Shown piece after piece: positions 1-8,211 of a stretch of DNA of 64,000 nucleotides (position 1 is the first letter of the stretch; every line of letters starts with the position of its first letter). The stretch is from DATDAH01 sp036525535 (GTDB lineage: Bacteria > Actinomycetota > Acidimicrobiia > Acidimicrobiales > DATDAH01). The stretch lies in NCBI GenBank assembly GCA_036525535.1, contig DATDAH010000199.1, positions 1-64,000 of the forward strand, written 5' to 3'. The position numbers and the translations under genes are program-made. Under the pieces are notes generated by a model, which had not been told where the DNA came from, ran no database searches, and saw nothing but the letters and a program-made list of their open reading frames with translations.

Positions 1-504
1 ATCGTCCTGGTCGTCACCCTGGTCACCTTCGCCCTCATGCGGGCCCCGTGGGGTCGTGTCGTGCGCTCGGTCCGGGAGGACGAGGACGCGGCCCGGGCCC
101 TGGGCAAGAACGCCTACGGCTACAAGGTGCAGAGCCTCATCATCGGTGGCGTCATGGGTGGCCTCGGCGGCATGGTCCTGGCCATCGGCACCCAGACGGT
201 CCAGCCCGACTCCTACTCCCCGCCGATCACCTTCTTCCTCTACACGGCGTTGATCCTCGGGGGCCTGGGCCGGGTGTGGACCCCGATCGTGGGCTCGATC
301 TTCTTCTGGATGCTGTTGTCGCTGACCGACAACTTCCTGCGCGAGGCCGTGGACAACCGGTTCCTGGGGATCAATCACATCATGGATGGCGTGCAGGTCG
401 GCCAGGTCCGGTTCATGCTGGTCGGGCTCGGCCTGGCCCTGCTCATGGTGTTCCGCCCGCAGGGACTGTTCGGGAACAAGCAGGAGATGGCTCTTGAGGT
501 GTGA
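1..504 (+). CDS. livM: Branched-chain amino acid ABC permease, LivM type (3' part)
   Basis: This is the C-terminal part of an inner-membrane permease; the reading frame is open from base 1, so the 5' end lies outside the window. About 167 residues are visible. The stretch near EDEDAARALGKNAYGYK is the cytoplasmic coupling loop typical of LivM/LivH permeases, followed by hydrophobic segments and a closing FRPQGLFG motif that is a family hallmark of LivM C-termini. The stop overlaps the GTG of the next gene (GTGA), so the ATPase is translationally coupled. The substrate (branched-chain amino acid, amide or related compound) cannot be fixed from sequence alone. Confidence 0.9.
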   Translation: MVLVVTLVTFALMRAPWGRVVRSVREDEDAARALGKNAYGYKVQSLIIGGVMGGLGGMVLAIGTQTVQPDSYSPPITFFLYTALILGGLGRVWTPIVGSIFFWMLLSLTDNFLREAVDNRFLGINHIMDGVQVGQVRFMLVGLGLALLMVFRPQGLFGNKQEMALEV

Positions 505-1664
505 CCGCCATGGCTGACCTGCTCGCGGGAATCCTCCTGGTGCTGGGCTCGGTGGCCGTCGGCCTCTGGGCCACGTCGGCCATCAACGCCTACTCCCAGC
601 TGCCGTCGGACTGGGAGGCCGCCGGGGCGTCGCGCACCCGCTGGCTGGTCCTGCTCACCCTGTTCGGTTTCGTGACCGCGCCCTTCTACATCCTCGGCCC
701 CAAGCGACGGATGGCCGACTCGCTGTCCGCCGCCCGGGCCAATCGCCCGGTGATCGAGGCCACCGTGCTGGCCGGCGTCGACGGCCGTCCCGGTGTCCCC
801 AAGCCCGATCCCATCCTGGTGGTGGACGGCGTTCGCCGCCGCTTCGGCGGCCTCACCGCGGTCGACGTCGACCACCTGGAGATCCAGCGGGGGCTCATCA
901 CCGGGCTCATCGGGCCCAACGGCGCCGGCAAGACGACCCTGTTCAACCTCCTGACCGGCTTCGACACGCCCGACGACGGGAGCTGGCAGTTCAACGGGGC
1001 GGACATGGGGGGCTCGGTGGCCCACATGCTGTCGAGCCGGGGCATGGTCCGGACCTTCCAGCTGACCAAGGCCCTGTCCAAGATGACCGTCCTCGACAAC
1101 ATGATGCTGGGCGGCATCGACCAGCGAGGCGAGCACTTCGCCTCCGCCTTCCTCCGCCCAGCTTGGCGGGACGAGGAAGATGTGCTGCGGGAACGGGCCC
1201 TCGTCCTGCTCGACCGCTTCGGCATGGCCCACATGACCAACGAGTACGCCGGGACCCTCTCGGGCGGCCAGCGGAAGTTGCTGGAGATGGCCCGGGCGCT
1301 CATGACCGAGCCCGCCCTGGTCATGCTCGACGAGCCCATGGCCGGCGTGAACCCGGCGCTCACGCAGTCCCTGCTGGGCCACGTGAAGTCCCTCCGGGAG
1401 GAGGGCATGTCGGTCATCTTCGTCGAGCACGACATGGACGTCGTGCGGGACATCAGCGACTGGGTCGTGGTCATGGCCGAGGGATCGATCATCGCCGAGG
1501 GCCCCCACGACGACGTCACCGGCAACGCCGCGGTCATCGACGCCTATCTGGGCACCGACCACGGCGAGTCGGTGACCGAGGGTCCGGTCACCCACGCCCA
1601 CCAGGAGAGCCACATCGTGGAAGAACGGGAAGAAGCCCTCGAGGAAGGGATCCCCGATGTCTGA
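501..1664 (+). CDS. livG: LivG-type ABC ATPase with an N-terminal membrane extension
   Basis: This is an ATPase subunit of a branched-chain amino acid-type importer. The ABC domain spans about residues 105-350, with Walker A GPNGAGKTT at 138-146, signature LSGGQ at 253-257, Walker B ending LDEP around 276-279 and the H-loop His at 310. LivG proteins are normally about 250 residues. This one has 387, with a roughly 100-residue N-terminal addition containing two hydrophobic segments (about 5-27 and 47-66) and an acidic C-terminal tail of about 35 residues. The GTG start overlaps the livM stop; an in-frame ATG nine bases later is an alternative. It overlaps livF by eight bases. The membrane extension is the odd feature and might anchor the ATPase. 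Confidence 0.88.
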   Translation: MTAMADLLAGILLVLGSVAVGLWATSAINAYSQLPSDWEAAGASRTRWLVLLTLFGFVTAPFYILGPKRRMADSLSAARANRPVIEATVLAGVDGRPGVPKPDPILVVDGVRRRFGGLTAVDVDHLEIQRGLITGLIGPNGAGKTTLFNLLTGFDTPDDGSWQFNGADMGGSVAHMLSSRGMVRTFQLTKALSKMTVLDNMMLGGIDQRGEHFASAFLRPAWRDEEDVLRERALVLLDRFGMAHMTNEYAGTLSGGQRKLLEMARALMTEPALVMLDEPMAGVNPALTQSLLGHVKSLREEGMSVIFVEHDMDVVRDISDWVVVMAEGSIIAEGPHDDVTGNAAVIDAYLGTDHGESVTEGPVTHAHQESHIVEEREEALEEGIPDV

Positions 1665-2388
1665 ACCCGAGTTCCTGCTGGAGGTCCGCGGCCTGGTGGC
1701 CGGGTACGTCCCCGAGGTCAACATCCTCAACGGCTGCGATCTGGAGCTGCGGGAGGGTGAGCTGGTGGGCATCATCGGCCCCAACGGGGCGGGGAAGTCC
1801 ACCCTGATCAAGGCGCTGTTCGGACTGCTCCCGGTGCGGGAGGGCACGGTCGCCCTGCGGGGCGAGGACGTCACGGGCAAGCCGGCCCACGAGCTGGTCC
1901 GGGCGGGCATCGGCTACGTCCCCCAGCGGGACAACGTGTTCTCCCGGCTGACCATCGCCGAGAACCTGGAGATGGGCGTCTACCAGGCCCCCAAGACCTA
2001 CGCCGCCCAGCGGGATCGCGTGTACGGGATGTTCCCCCGTCTGGCCGAACGGTCCGACCAGCGGGCCGGGCTGCTGTCGGGGGGTGAGCGTCAGATGCTG
2101 GCCATGGGCCGGGCCCTGATGATGGAGCCGTCGGTCCTCCTGCTGGACGAGCCCTCCGCCGGTCTCAGCCCGGTCCTGCAGACCGAGGTGTTCGAGCGGG
2201 CCGACCAGATCAACGAAGCCGGCGTGTCGATCGTCATGGTCGAGCAGAACGCGCGCCGGTGCCTGCAGGTGTGTGACCGGGGCTACGTCCTCGACCAGGG
2301 CCAGAACGCCTACACCGACTCGGGCGACGCCCTCCTCCACGACCCCAAGGTCATCGAGCTCTACCTCGGCACCCTGGCCAAGGCCTGA
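1657..2388 (+). CDS. livF: LivF-type ABC ATPase
   Basis: This is the second ATPase of the branched-chain amino acid-type importer, 243 residues, the usual family length. Walker A GPNGAGKST lies at about 41-49, the signature reads LSGGERQ, and Walker B ends in LLDEPSAGLSP, the version typical of LivF rather than LivG. The ATG start overlaps the livG stop by eight bases, consistent with a coupled livM-livG-livF operon. A long inverted repeat that could end the operon follows 22 bases after the stop. The matching binding protein may be the lipoprotein at 6752-8068, although that gene lies on the other strand and is separated by three catabolic genes. Confidence 0.92.
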   Translation: MSEPEFLLEVRGLVAGYVPEVNILNGCDLELREGELVGIIGPNGAGKSTLIKALFGLLPVREGTVALRGEDVTGKPAHELVRAGIGYVPQRDNVFSRLTIAENLEMGVYQAPKTYAAQRDRVYGMFPRLAERSDQRAGLLSGGERQMLAMGRALMMEPSVLLLDEPSAGLSPVLQTEVFERADQINEAGVSIVMVEQNARRCLQVCDRGYVLDQGQNAYTDSGDALLHDPKVIELYLGTLAKA

Positions 2389-2410
2389 CGCCCGGGGCGG
2401 GTCAACCGAT

Positions 2411-2470
2411 GTTCCGTTCTGGCGCCTGATTGCGGGGCTGGGGCACCACAATCAGGCGCCAGAACGGGAC
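2411..2470. terminator. Long inverted repeat, probable bidirectional terminator
   Basis: Two 22-base arms (2411-2432 and 2449-2470) are complementary except for one position that could form a G-U pair. The inner 19 bases of each arm match perfectly, around a 16-base loop. The arms contain GGCGCC. No clear U-tract follows on either strand. It sits between the livF stop and the convergent stop of the decarboxylase gene, the right place for a shared terminator. The arms are long enough that a small mobile or REP-like element is also possible. Confidence 0.6.
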
Positions 2471-2595
2471 GACCGGGCTTGGCGGTCCGATTTGGCCAGC
2501 GGAGCGGGGGATTGTGGCGGACCATCGCCGACGGGCGTGCCCCGATGACCGGTAGCCCGACCCCACGCCCCCTTCGGTGCCTCGGTTCCGGTCCC

Positions 2596-3972
2596 TCAGC
2601 TGATCAGGTCGGCGAGCCGGGTGAGGGTTTCATCGAGGTCTGCTTCGGTCGTCCGCGGGTTGATGGTGCACAGGCGGAGCACGGCCCTGCCCCGCAGCGT
2701 GGTGGTGGAGACGGCGGCGAACCCGTCCTCGGTGAGATCGGCGGCGGCGCGGACGTGCTGCTCGTCGGAGGCCCCCACCCGAGCGAACGTGACGATCCCG
2801 AGCTGGGCCGGGGTGACGATCTCCCAACCGTCGTCGGCCTCCAGGAGCGACTCGACGTGCTCCGCTGAGGCGATGCCCCGCTCGACGGCCTCGCCGATGC
2901 GCTCGCTGCCGTAGGTCCGGAAGGTCAGCCAGAGCTTGAGGGCCCGGGCTCGCCGGCTCAGCTCCAGTGACCGGCTGCGCAGGTCGACCTCGTCGGTGTC
3001 GGCGACGATGTCGGCCAGGTACTCCGGGTTCATGGTGAAGGCCCGTTCCAGGGCGCCCGGCCGTCGGACCAGGAGCACCCCGATGTCGTAGGGCTGGAAG
3101 AGCCACTTGTGGGGGTCCAGTACGACCGAGTCGGCCCGTTCCAGCCCGGCCAGCACCGAGCGCCCGGACGGCGCCAGGGCGGCGGGGGCCCCATAGGCGC
3201 CGTCGACATGGAGCCAGAGGCCCTCGGCGGCGCAGAGATCGGCGAGCTCGGGGAGCGGGTCGACGGCCCCGGTGTTGGTGGTCCCCGCGGTGGCCACGAC
3301 GATCGTCGGCCGGTGCCCGGCGGCGCGGTCGTCGGCCACGGCCCGGTGGACGGCGTCGACGCCCAGCCGGAGGCGATCGTCGGTCGGGAGCAGTCGGATC
3401 TCGGCGAACCCGGTCGCGGCCAGGCCTCGGCCGATGGACGAGTGCGTCTGGTCGGACAGGTAGACGACCCCGTCGCCCCCCTCGTGGCGGGCGGCCATGA
3501 GGCCGGTCAGATTGGCCATCGATCCCCCGGACAGCAGGATGCCCTCGGTGCCGTCCGGGAGGCGGAGGAGGGTGCGCAGCCAGTCCAGCACGACCAGCTC
3601 GACCGTCGTGGGCCCTGCCCCACCGCCCCAGGAGGCGGCGATGGCCTGGAACCCGGTGCCCAGCCACTCGCCGAGCACCGCGGGGTACGACGACGGCCCG
3701 GGGACGCGGGTGAAGAAGCGGGGATGATCGGTGTGCTGCATGGTGGCGAGGGCCACCTGGACCAACGTGGCCATGGCCGCTTGCGGGTCTCCGGGCTCGG
3801 TGGGGACCGGCCCGCCCAGGAGGGCCAGGAGGCGGCCGGGCGAGTCGGTGCGCAGCGCGGGATCGTCGCTGATCTCGGTGATGTGGTCGACCACCTGGTC
3901 GACGACCCAGTAGCCGAGCCGCCGCATCTCCTCGGGACCGAGGCCGAGCGGGTCCGGATCGGCGTCAGACAA
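2596..3972 (-). CDS. PLP-dependent group II decarboxylase
   Basis: This is a pyridoxal-phosphate amino acid decarboxylase of the aromatic-L-amino-acid/glutamate decarboxylase superfamily, 458 residues with the start chosen here. The PLP lysine is K289 in DPHKW, with cofactor-contacting H177 (DQTHSS) and the HVDGAYG motif at about 255-261. A TTG start at 3972 gives MSDADPDP and overlaps the upstream flavoenzyme stop by eight bases. Upstream in-frame codons would read antisense to that gene and look non-coding in composition. The substrate is not predictable. Position after the ALDH7-like and DAO-like genes suggests an amine or basic amino acid pathway. An aromatic L-amino acid or diaminobutyrate substrate is equally possible. 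Confidence 0.85.
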   Translation of the reverse strand: MSDADPDPLGLGPEEMRRLGYWVVDQVVDHITEISDDPALRTDSPGRLLALLGGPVPTEPGDPQAAMATLVQVALATMQHTDHPRFFTRVPGPSSYPAVLGEWLGTGFQAIAASWGGGAGPTTVELVVLDWLRTLLRLPDGTEGILLSGGSMANLTGLMAARHEGGDGVVYLSDQTHSSIGRGLAATGFAEIRLLPTDDRLRLGVDAVHRAVADDRAAGHRPTIVVATAGTTNTGAVDPLPELADLCAAEGLWLHVDGAYGAPAALAPSGRSVLAGLERADSVVLDPHKWLFQPYDIGVLLVRRPGALERAFTMNPEYLADIVADTDEVDLRSRSLELSRRARALKLWLTFRTYGSERIGEAVERGIASAEHVESLLEADDGWEIVTPAQLGIVTFARVGASDEQHVRAAADLTEDGFAAVSTTTLRGRAVLRLCTINPRTTEADLDETLTRLADLIS

Positions 3973-5140
3973 TGTGGTGCTCCGGTCGGACGGTGCCGAC
4001 GGCGAACCGCTCGGCGGACAGCGGGCTGACGTCCACGAACGGCTCCCGCCCCAGCCACAGGTCCCGGAGCACCTCGCCCACCGCCGGTCCCTGGAGGAAG
4101 CCGTGGCCGGAGAACCCCGTGGCGTAGAAGAACCCAGGCCGGTCGGTCGCTGCTCCGATGAGCCCGTTGTGGTCGGGGGAGACCTCGTAGAGCCCGGCCC
4201 ACCGGTGGGCCACACCCAGGTCGGCCAGGGCGGGGGCCCGGGCCTCGACGGCGGCGAGGAGGGTGGGGAGCCAGGCGTCGTCGGTCGAGAGGTCGAAGCC
4301 GGGCACCTCGTCCTCGTAGGAGAGGCCCATGAGCATGCCCGGCCCCTCCCGGTGGAAGTAGAAGGTGGAGGCGGCGTCGATGGTCATGGGGGTGCTGCGG
4401 GGCGCCAGGGCCTGCCGTCGCTCGTCCAAGGCCTCGGTGACCACGATCTGCCGGCGGAGCGGGGTGACGGGCAGGTGGACCCCGGCCGTGGCGGCCAGGG
4501 CCTCGGACCAGGCCCCGGCGACGCAGATGACCGAGCCGGTCGTGACCCGGCCGGCGCCGGTCACGACCGCCGCGACCCCGGCGGCGTCGGCCTCGATGGA
4601 GGTGACCTCGACCCCCGTGAGGAGCGTGGCGCCGAGGCGCCGGGCCGCGGCCGCGTAGCCCTGGACCACGCCGTCGGGCGAGCAGATGCCGTCCCGGGCG
4701 TGGTACGCCGCAGCCAGGAGGTCGTCGGTGCGCAGTATCGGGGCCAGGGCGGCTGCCTCGGTCGGGGGCAGCAGGCGGGTGGCCACGCCCATCGAGTTCT
4801 GCAGGGCCACCGCGGCCTCGAAGGTGGCCAGGTCCTCGGCCGTGGTCAGGCAGAACAGGTACCCGACCTGGTCCAGGTCGATGGCCCCGCCCGGCCGCTC
4901 GGCGAAGCCCTCGAAGGCCTCCAGGCCCCGGGCCCCGAGGGCGATGTTGACCGCGTCGGAGAACTGGGCCCGGACCCCGCCCGCCGCCTTCGCCGTGGAG
5001 CCCGCCCCCAGCGCGTCCCGTTCGAGGAGGAGGACGTCGGCCACCCCCGCTTCGGCCAGGTGGAAGGCGACGGACGTGCCCATGACCCCGCCACCGACGA
5101 TCACCACCTCAGCCGAGGTCGGCAGGGCCGCCCCGCTCAC
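3965..5140 (-). CDS. FAD-dependent amine/amino acid oxidoreductase (DAO family)
   Basis: This 391-residue flavoenzyme belongs to the D-amino acid oxidase/sarcosine oxidase fold. The N-terminal dinucleotide-binding motif is VVIVGGGVMG (about 12-21), with the ribose-binding acid at E40. The C-terminal FAD motif reads TGFSGHGF, followed by GPAVGEV, as in sarcosine oxidase beta-type and related oxidases. The GTG start at 5140 overlaps the ALDH stop (GTGA), so the two are coupled. Paired with an ALDH7-type dehydrogenase, oxidation of a cyclic imino acid such as pipecolate is an attractive inference; sarcosine or dimethylglycine-type substrates are alternatives. No covalent-flavin cysteine is evident near the SGHG motif. 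Confidence 0.85.
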   Translation of the reverse strand: MSGAALPTSAEVVIVGGGVMGTSVAFHLAEAGVADVLLLERDALGAGSTAKAAGGVRAQFSDAVNIALGARGLEAFEGFAERPGGAIDLDQVGYLFCLTTAEDLATFEAAVALQNSMGVATRLLPPTEAAALAPILRTDDLLAAAYHARDGICSPDGVVQGYAAAARRLGATLLTGVEVTSIEADAAGVAAVVTGAGRVTTGSVICVAGAWSEALAATAGVHLPVTPLRRQIVVTEALDERRQALAPRSTPMTIDAASTFYFHREGPGMLMGLSYEDEVPGFDLSTDDAWLPTLLAAVEARAPALADLGVAHRWAGLYEVSPDHNGLIGAATDRPGFFYATGFSGHGFLQGPAVGEVLRDLWLGREPFVDVSPLSAERFAVGTVRPEHHIV

Positions 5141-6675
5141 GTGAAGGTGACCCCCTGGGCCAGTGGCAGCTCGTCGGAGTAGTTGACGGTGTTGGTGGCC
5201 CGGCGCATGTAGCCCCGCCAGGCGTCGGAGCCCGACTCCCGTCCGCCGCCGGTGTTCTTCTCGCCGCCGAAGGCGCCCCCGATCTCGGCGCCCGAGGTCC
5301 CGATGTTGACGTTGACGATGCCGCAGTCGGAGCCGTCGGCGGCCAGGAAACGCTCGGCCTCCCGCTGGTCCGTGGTGAAGATGGACGAGGACAGGCCCTG
5401 AGGGACGTCGTTGTGGAGGGCCACCGCCTCCTCCAGGCTGCGGTAGGTGAGGACGTAGAGCAGCGGGGCGAACGTCTCCCGCCGGACGACGTCGGTCTGG
5501 GCCGGCATCCGCACCAGGGCGGGCCGGACGTAGACGGCGTCGGGCGCCTCGTCGGCCGTCAGCGGCTCTCCGCCGGCCACGACCTCGCCCCCCTCGGCCA
5601 CCGCCTGATCGAGGGCGGCCCGCATGGCATCGGCTGCCCTCGGCGCGATCAGCGGCCCGACCATGGTCCCGTCGGCGAAGGGGTCGCCGACCGGGAGCCG
5701 TCCGAACACCTCGGCCAGCCGGCCGACCAGGTCGTCGACCAGCGACTCGTGGGCGATGACCCGGCGCAGGGTCGTGCAGCGCTGACCCGCCGTGCCCGCG
5801 GCGGCGAACACGATGCCCCGCACGGCCAGGTCGAGGTCGGCCGAGGGCGTGACCACGGCGGCGTTGTTGCCGCCGAGCTCGAGCAGGCAGCGGCCGAAGC
5901 GGGCCGCCACACGGGGGGCGACCAGGGCCCCCATGCGCTCCGAGCCGGTGGCGCTGACCAGGGCCACCCGGGGGTCGTCGAGCAGCGGGGCGGCGTCGTC
6001 GGGACCGGCGACGGCGAGCACGTTCAGGTCGCCCGGCGCGTCGACGTCGGCGGCCGCCCGGTCCAAGAGGGCGGAACACGCCATGGCGGTCAACGGCGTG
6101 GACTCCGACGGCTTCCAGACCACCGTGTCACCGCAGACGAGGGCCAGGGCCGCGTTCCACGACCAGACGGCGACCGGGAAGTTGAAGGCGCTGATGACGG
6201 CCACCACGCCCAGGGGGTGCCAGGTCTCCATCAGCCGGTGCCCCGGCCGCTCCGAGGGCATGGTGCGACCGTCGAGCTGGCGGGAGAGACCGACGGCGAA
6301 GTCGCAGATGTCGATCATCTCCTGGACCTCGCCCCGGGCCTCGGCTCCGATCTTGCCGACCTCGATGGCCACCAGGTCGGCGAGGTCCTGATGGTGCTCG
6401 TCCAGCAGGACCCCGAAGCGCTTCACCAGGGCACCCCGCACGGGAGCGGGGACGGTGCGCCATTCGAGGAAGGCGGCGTGGGCCCGACCGATGGCGGCGT
6501 CCATGCCGTCCCGGTCGACGCCCGGCACGGCGAAGAGCTCCTCGCCGGTGACCGGCGTCCGGGCCGTGATCGTCGGTCCGTCGCCGATCGCCGGATCCAC
6601 CCCGCACCGCTCCAGGGCGCCTTGGGCTGACCGGGCCAGATCCTCAGTCGTGTGCTGGAGGTCGATCGTGGTCAC
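5137..6675 (-). CDS. Aldehyde dehydrogenase, ALDH7 (aminoadipate semialdehyde) type
   Basis: This 512-residue NAD(P)-dependent aldehyde dehydrogenase carries catalytic C300 in TAGQRCTTLRR, general base E266 in LLELGGNNAAVV and N167 in SAFNFP. The combinations LGGNNA and GQRCTTLRR are characteristic of the ALDH7/antiquitin group, which oxidises alpha-aminoadipic semialdehyde (in equilibrium with piperideine-6-carboxylate) in lysine degradation. It starts the three-gene coupled set ALDH-flavoenzyme-decarboxylase. A strong hairpin separates it from livJ upstream. The start used gives MTTIDLQH. Confidence 0.9.
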   Translation of the reverse strand: MTTIDLQHTTEDLARSAQGALERCGVDPAIGDGPTITARTPVTGEELFAVPGVDRDGMDAAIGRAHAAFLEWRTVPAPVRGALVKRFGVLLDEHHQDLADLVAIEVGKIGAEARGEVQEMIDICDFAVGLSRQLDGRTMPSERPGHRLMETWHPLGVVAVISAFNFPVAVWSWNAALALVCGDTVVWKPSESTPLTAMACSALLDRAAADVDAPGDLNVLAVAGPDDAAPLLDDPRVALVSATGSERMGALVAPRVAARFGRCLLELGGNNAAVVTPSADLDLAVRGIVFAAAGTAGQRCTTLRRVIAHESLVDDLVGRLAEVFGRLPVGDPFADGTMVGPLIAPRAADAMRAALDQAVAEGGEVVAGGEPLTADEAPDAVYVRPALVRMPAQTDVVRRETFAPLLYVLTYRSLEEAVALHNDVPQGLSSSIFTTDQREAERFLAADGSDCGIVNVNIGTSGAEIGGAFGGEKNTGGGRESGSDAWRGYMRRATNTVNYSDELPLAQGVTFT

Positions 6676-6696
6676 GGCCCTCGTCTACCACGCGAA

Positions 6697-6722
6697 CGAG
6701 CCGCCCCTCTCGGGGCGGCTCG
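6697..6722 (-). terminator. Hairpin between livJ and the ALDH gene
   Basis: A perfect 11-base inverted repeat (CGAGCCGCCCC / GGGGCGGCTCG) with a four-base loop lies downstream of the livJ stop and upstream of the ALDH start, both on the minus strand. Only a short T-containing stretch follows on the minus strand. It probably lowers read-through from livJ into the catabolic genes. Confidence 0.7.
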
Positions 6723-6751
6723 CACGCTGTTGTCCGGTTGTACCGAGGGGT

Positions 6752-8068
6752 CTATTCCTCGATCGCCGCGAACTGGTACTCGGTCAGGCTGTCATCGATC
6801 TGGTTGTCGGGGCCGTACTGGAGGATCGCGAAGCTCGCCTCCGTGGGCTCACCGGCATCACCGAAGGTGTAAGGACCACCCGCACCGTCGTAATCGATGT
6901 CCTCGCCGTCCGCCACGAGATCACGGCACTCCGCGAAGGTGGTGCACGTGGTGCCGTCGCGGGTCACCCCGTTGATCTCAGCTGCAATGGCGACTGGATC
7001 GTCGGTCCCGGCCACCTCAGCGGCCAGGGCGGTGATGACGACGGCGTCGTAGGTCTCGGGGCCGTAGGAGAAGTCCTCCAGCTCCGGGTCCACCTCGAGG
7101 AGGCGGCCACGCAGGTCCTCGGAGAGCTCGGCCGACGGCAGGGTGCCCCGCACGCCTTCCAGGATCCCCGGGTTGTCGGCGAAGTTCTCGCCGAGTGCGT
7201 TACCGACGTTGCCGTCGACCAGGTAGATGTCCTTGTCGCCCTGCGTGTAGCCCGCCTCGAACAGCGAGGTCAGGATCTGCGCGGACTCCTCGAAACCGAT
7301 CATGACGAAGGCGTCAGGGTCGGCGGCGACGATCTCGCCCACCTCGGCGTCGAAGTTCTCGGCCGCGGGGTCATAGACGATCCCGCCGTCGTTGGTGACT
7401 TCGGCCCCGGCCTCGGTCAGAGGCCCTGCCGTGTACTGCAGCAGACCCTCACCGTAGGGATCCTGGCGAGCCATGATCCCGACCGTGGCGTTGCCGTCAG
7501 CGACGATCAGGTCGGAGAGGACCCGGCCCTGGAGCACGTCGGACGGGGCGGTACGGAAGTACAGCCCGTTGTCGTCGTACTCCGTGAAGTCCGGCGACGT
7601 GTTCGCCGGCGAGAACTGGATGACGTTCGCGCCGGTGATCTTGTCGATGACCGTGAAGGACACGCCCGACGAGGCGGCGCCGACGATCACGTCGACACCC
7701 TCGGAGAGGAGCCGATCCGTCGTCTGGTTGGCGATGTCGGTGTTGGTGTCACCGGAGTCGCCCGGCGAGTACTCGACATCTGCGCCGAGCACACCACCTT
7801 CGTCGTTGATCTCGTTGATGGCCAGCTGGGCCCCCGCGAACTCAGGTGGCCCGAGGAACGCAAGGTCGCCCGTCTCGGGCAGGATCGTCCCGACCTTCAG
7901 GACCCCGTCGGCGGTACCGCCATCGGGTGCCGTGGTGTCGGAACTGGCTTCGGTCGTGTCGCTACTGGCGGAGTCATCGCCACCACTGTCGTCACCGCAT
8001 GCGGCGACGATCATGGTGAAACCGAAGAACAAGGCCAGCAGACGCCACAGACGTCCGTTGAATCGCAT
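6752..8068 (-). CDS. Substrate-binding lipoprotein, LivJ/LivK type
   Basis: This 438-residue periplasmic-binding-type protein has a lipoprotein signal: MRFNGR, a hydrophobic stretch and lipobox VAAC with the lipidated Cys at 24, followed by a low-complexity Asp/Ser/Thr linker to about residue 55. The body begins LKVGTILPETGDLAFLGPPE, the opening of type I (LivJ/amide-binding) receptors. It probably delivers a branched-chain amino acid-like or amide ligand to the livGFM transporter or a related one. An ATG start is preceded by GGGGAGAG. It is transcribed divergently from alaX and followed by a hairpin. Confidence 0.9.
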   Translation of the reverse strand: MRFNGRLWRLLALFFGFTMIVAACGDDSGGDDSASSDTTEASSDTTAPDGGTADGVLKVGTILPETGDLAFLGPPEFAGAQLAINEINDEGGVLGADVEYSPGDSGDTNTDIANQTTDRLLSEGVDVIVGAASSGVSFTVIDKITGANVIQFSPANTSPDFTEYDDNGLYFRTAPSDVLQGRVLSDLIVADGNATVGIMARQDPYGEGLLQYTAGPLTEAGAEVTNDGGIVYDPAAENFDAEVGEIVAADPDAFVMIGFEESAQILTSLFEAGYTQGDKDIYLVDGNVGNALGENFADNPGILEGVRGTLPSAELSEDLRGRLLEVDPELEDFSYGPETYDAVVITALAAEVAGTDDPVAIAAEINGVTRDGTTCTTFAECRDLVADGEDIDYDGAGGPYTFGDAGEPTEASFAILQYGPDNQIDDSLTEYQFAAIEE

Positions 8069-8211
8069 TTCTCTCCCCTCGGAAAGCAGCTTGCCGTGGC
8101 GTCATCGCCACGGCGAGAGGGAGCATAGGCCACGGTTCGCCGCAGTGTTCATCGCGCAACGGACCTGTAACAGAGGCACAATCCTGCGGACACGAGGAGG
8201 TCCGGGCCAGG

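Noticed and set aside
375..1910. 511-codon minus frame across livG and livF
   Set aside because: Antisense to two genes with intact ABC motifs; no recognisable domain.
3973..4215. 81-codon N-terminal extension of the PLP decarboxylase
   Set aside because: It reads through the flavoenzyme gene in another frame and has low-complexity Arg/Ser composition; the TTG at 3972 fits the family start.
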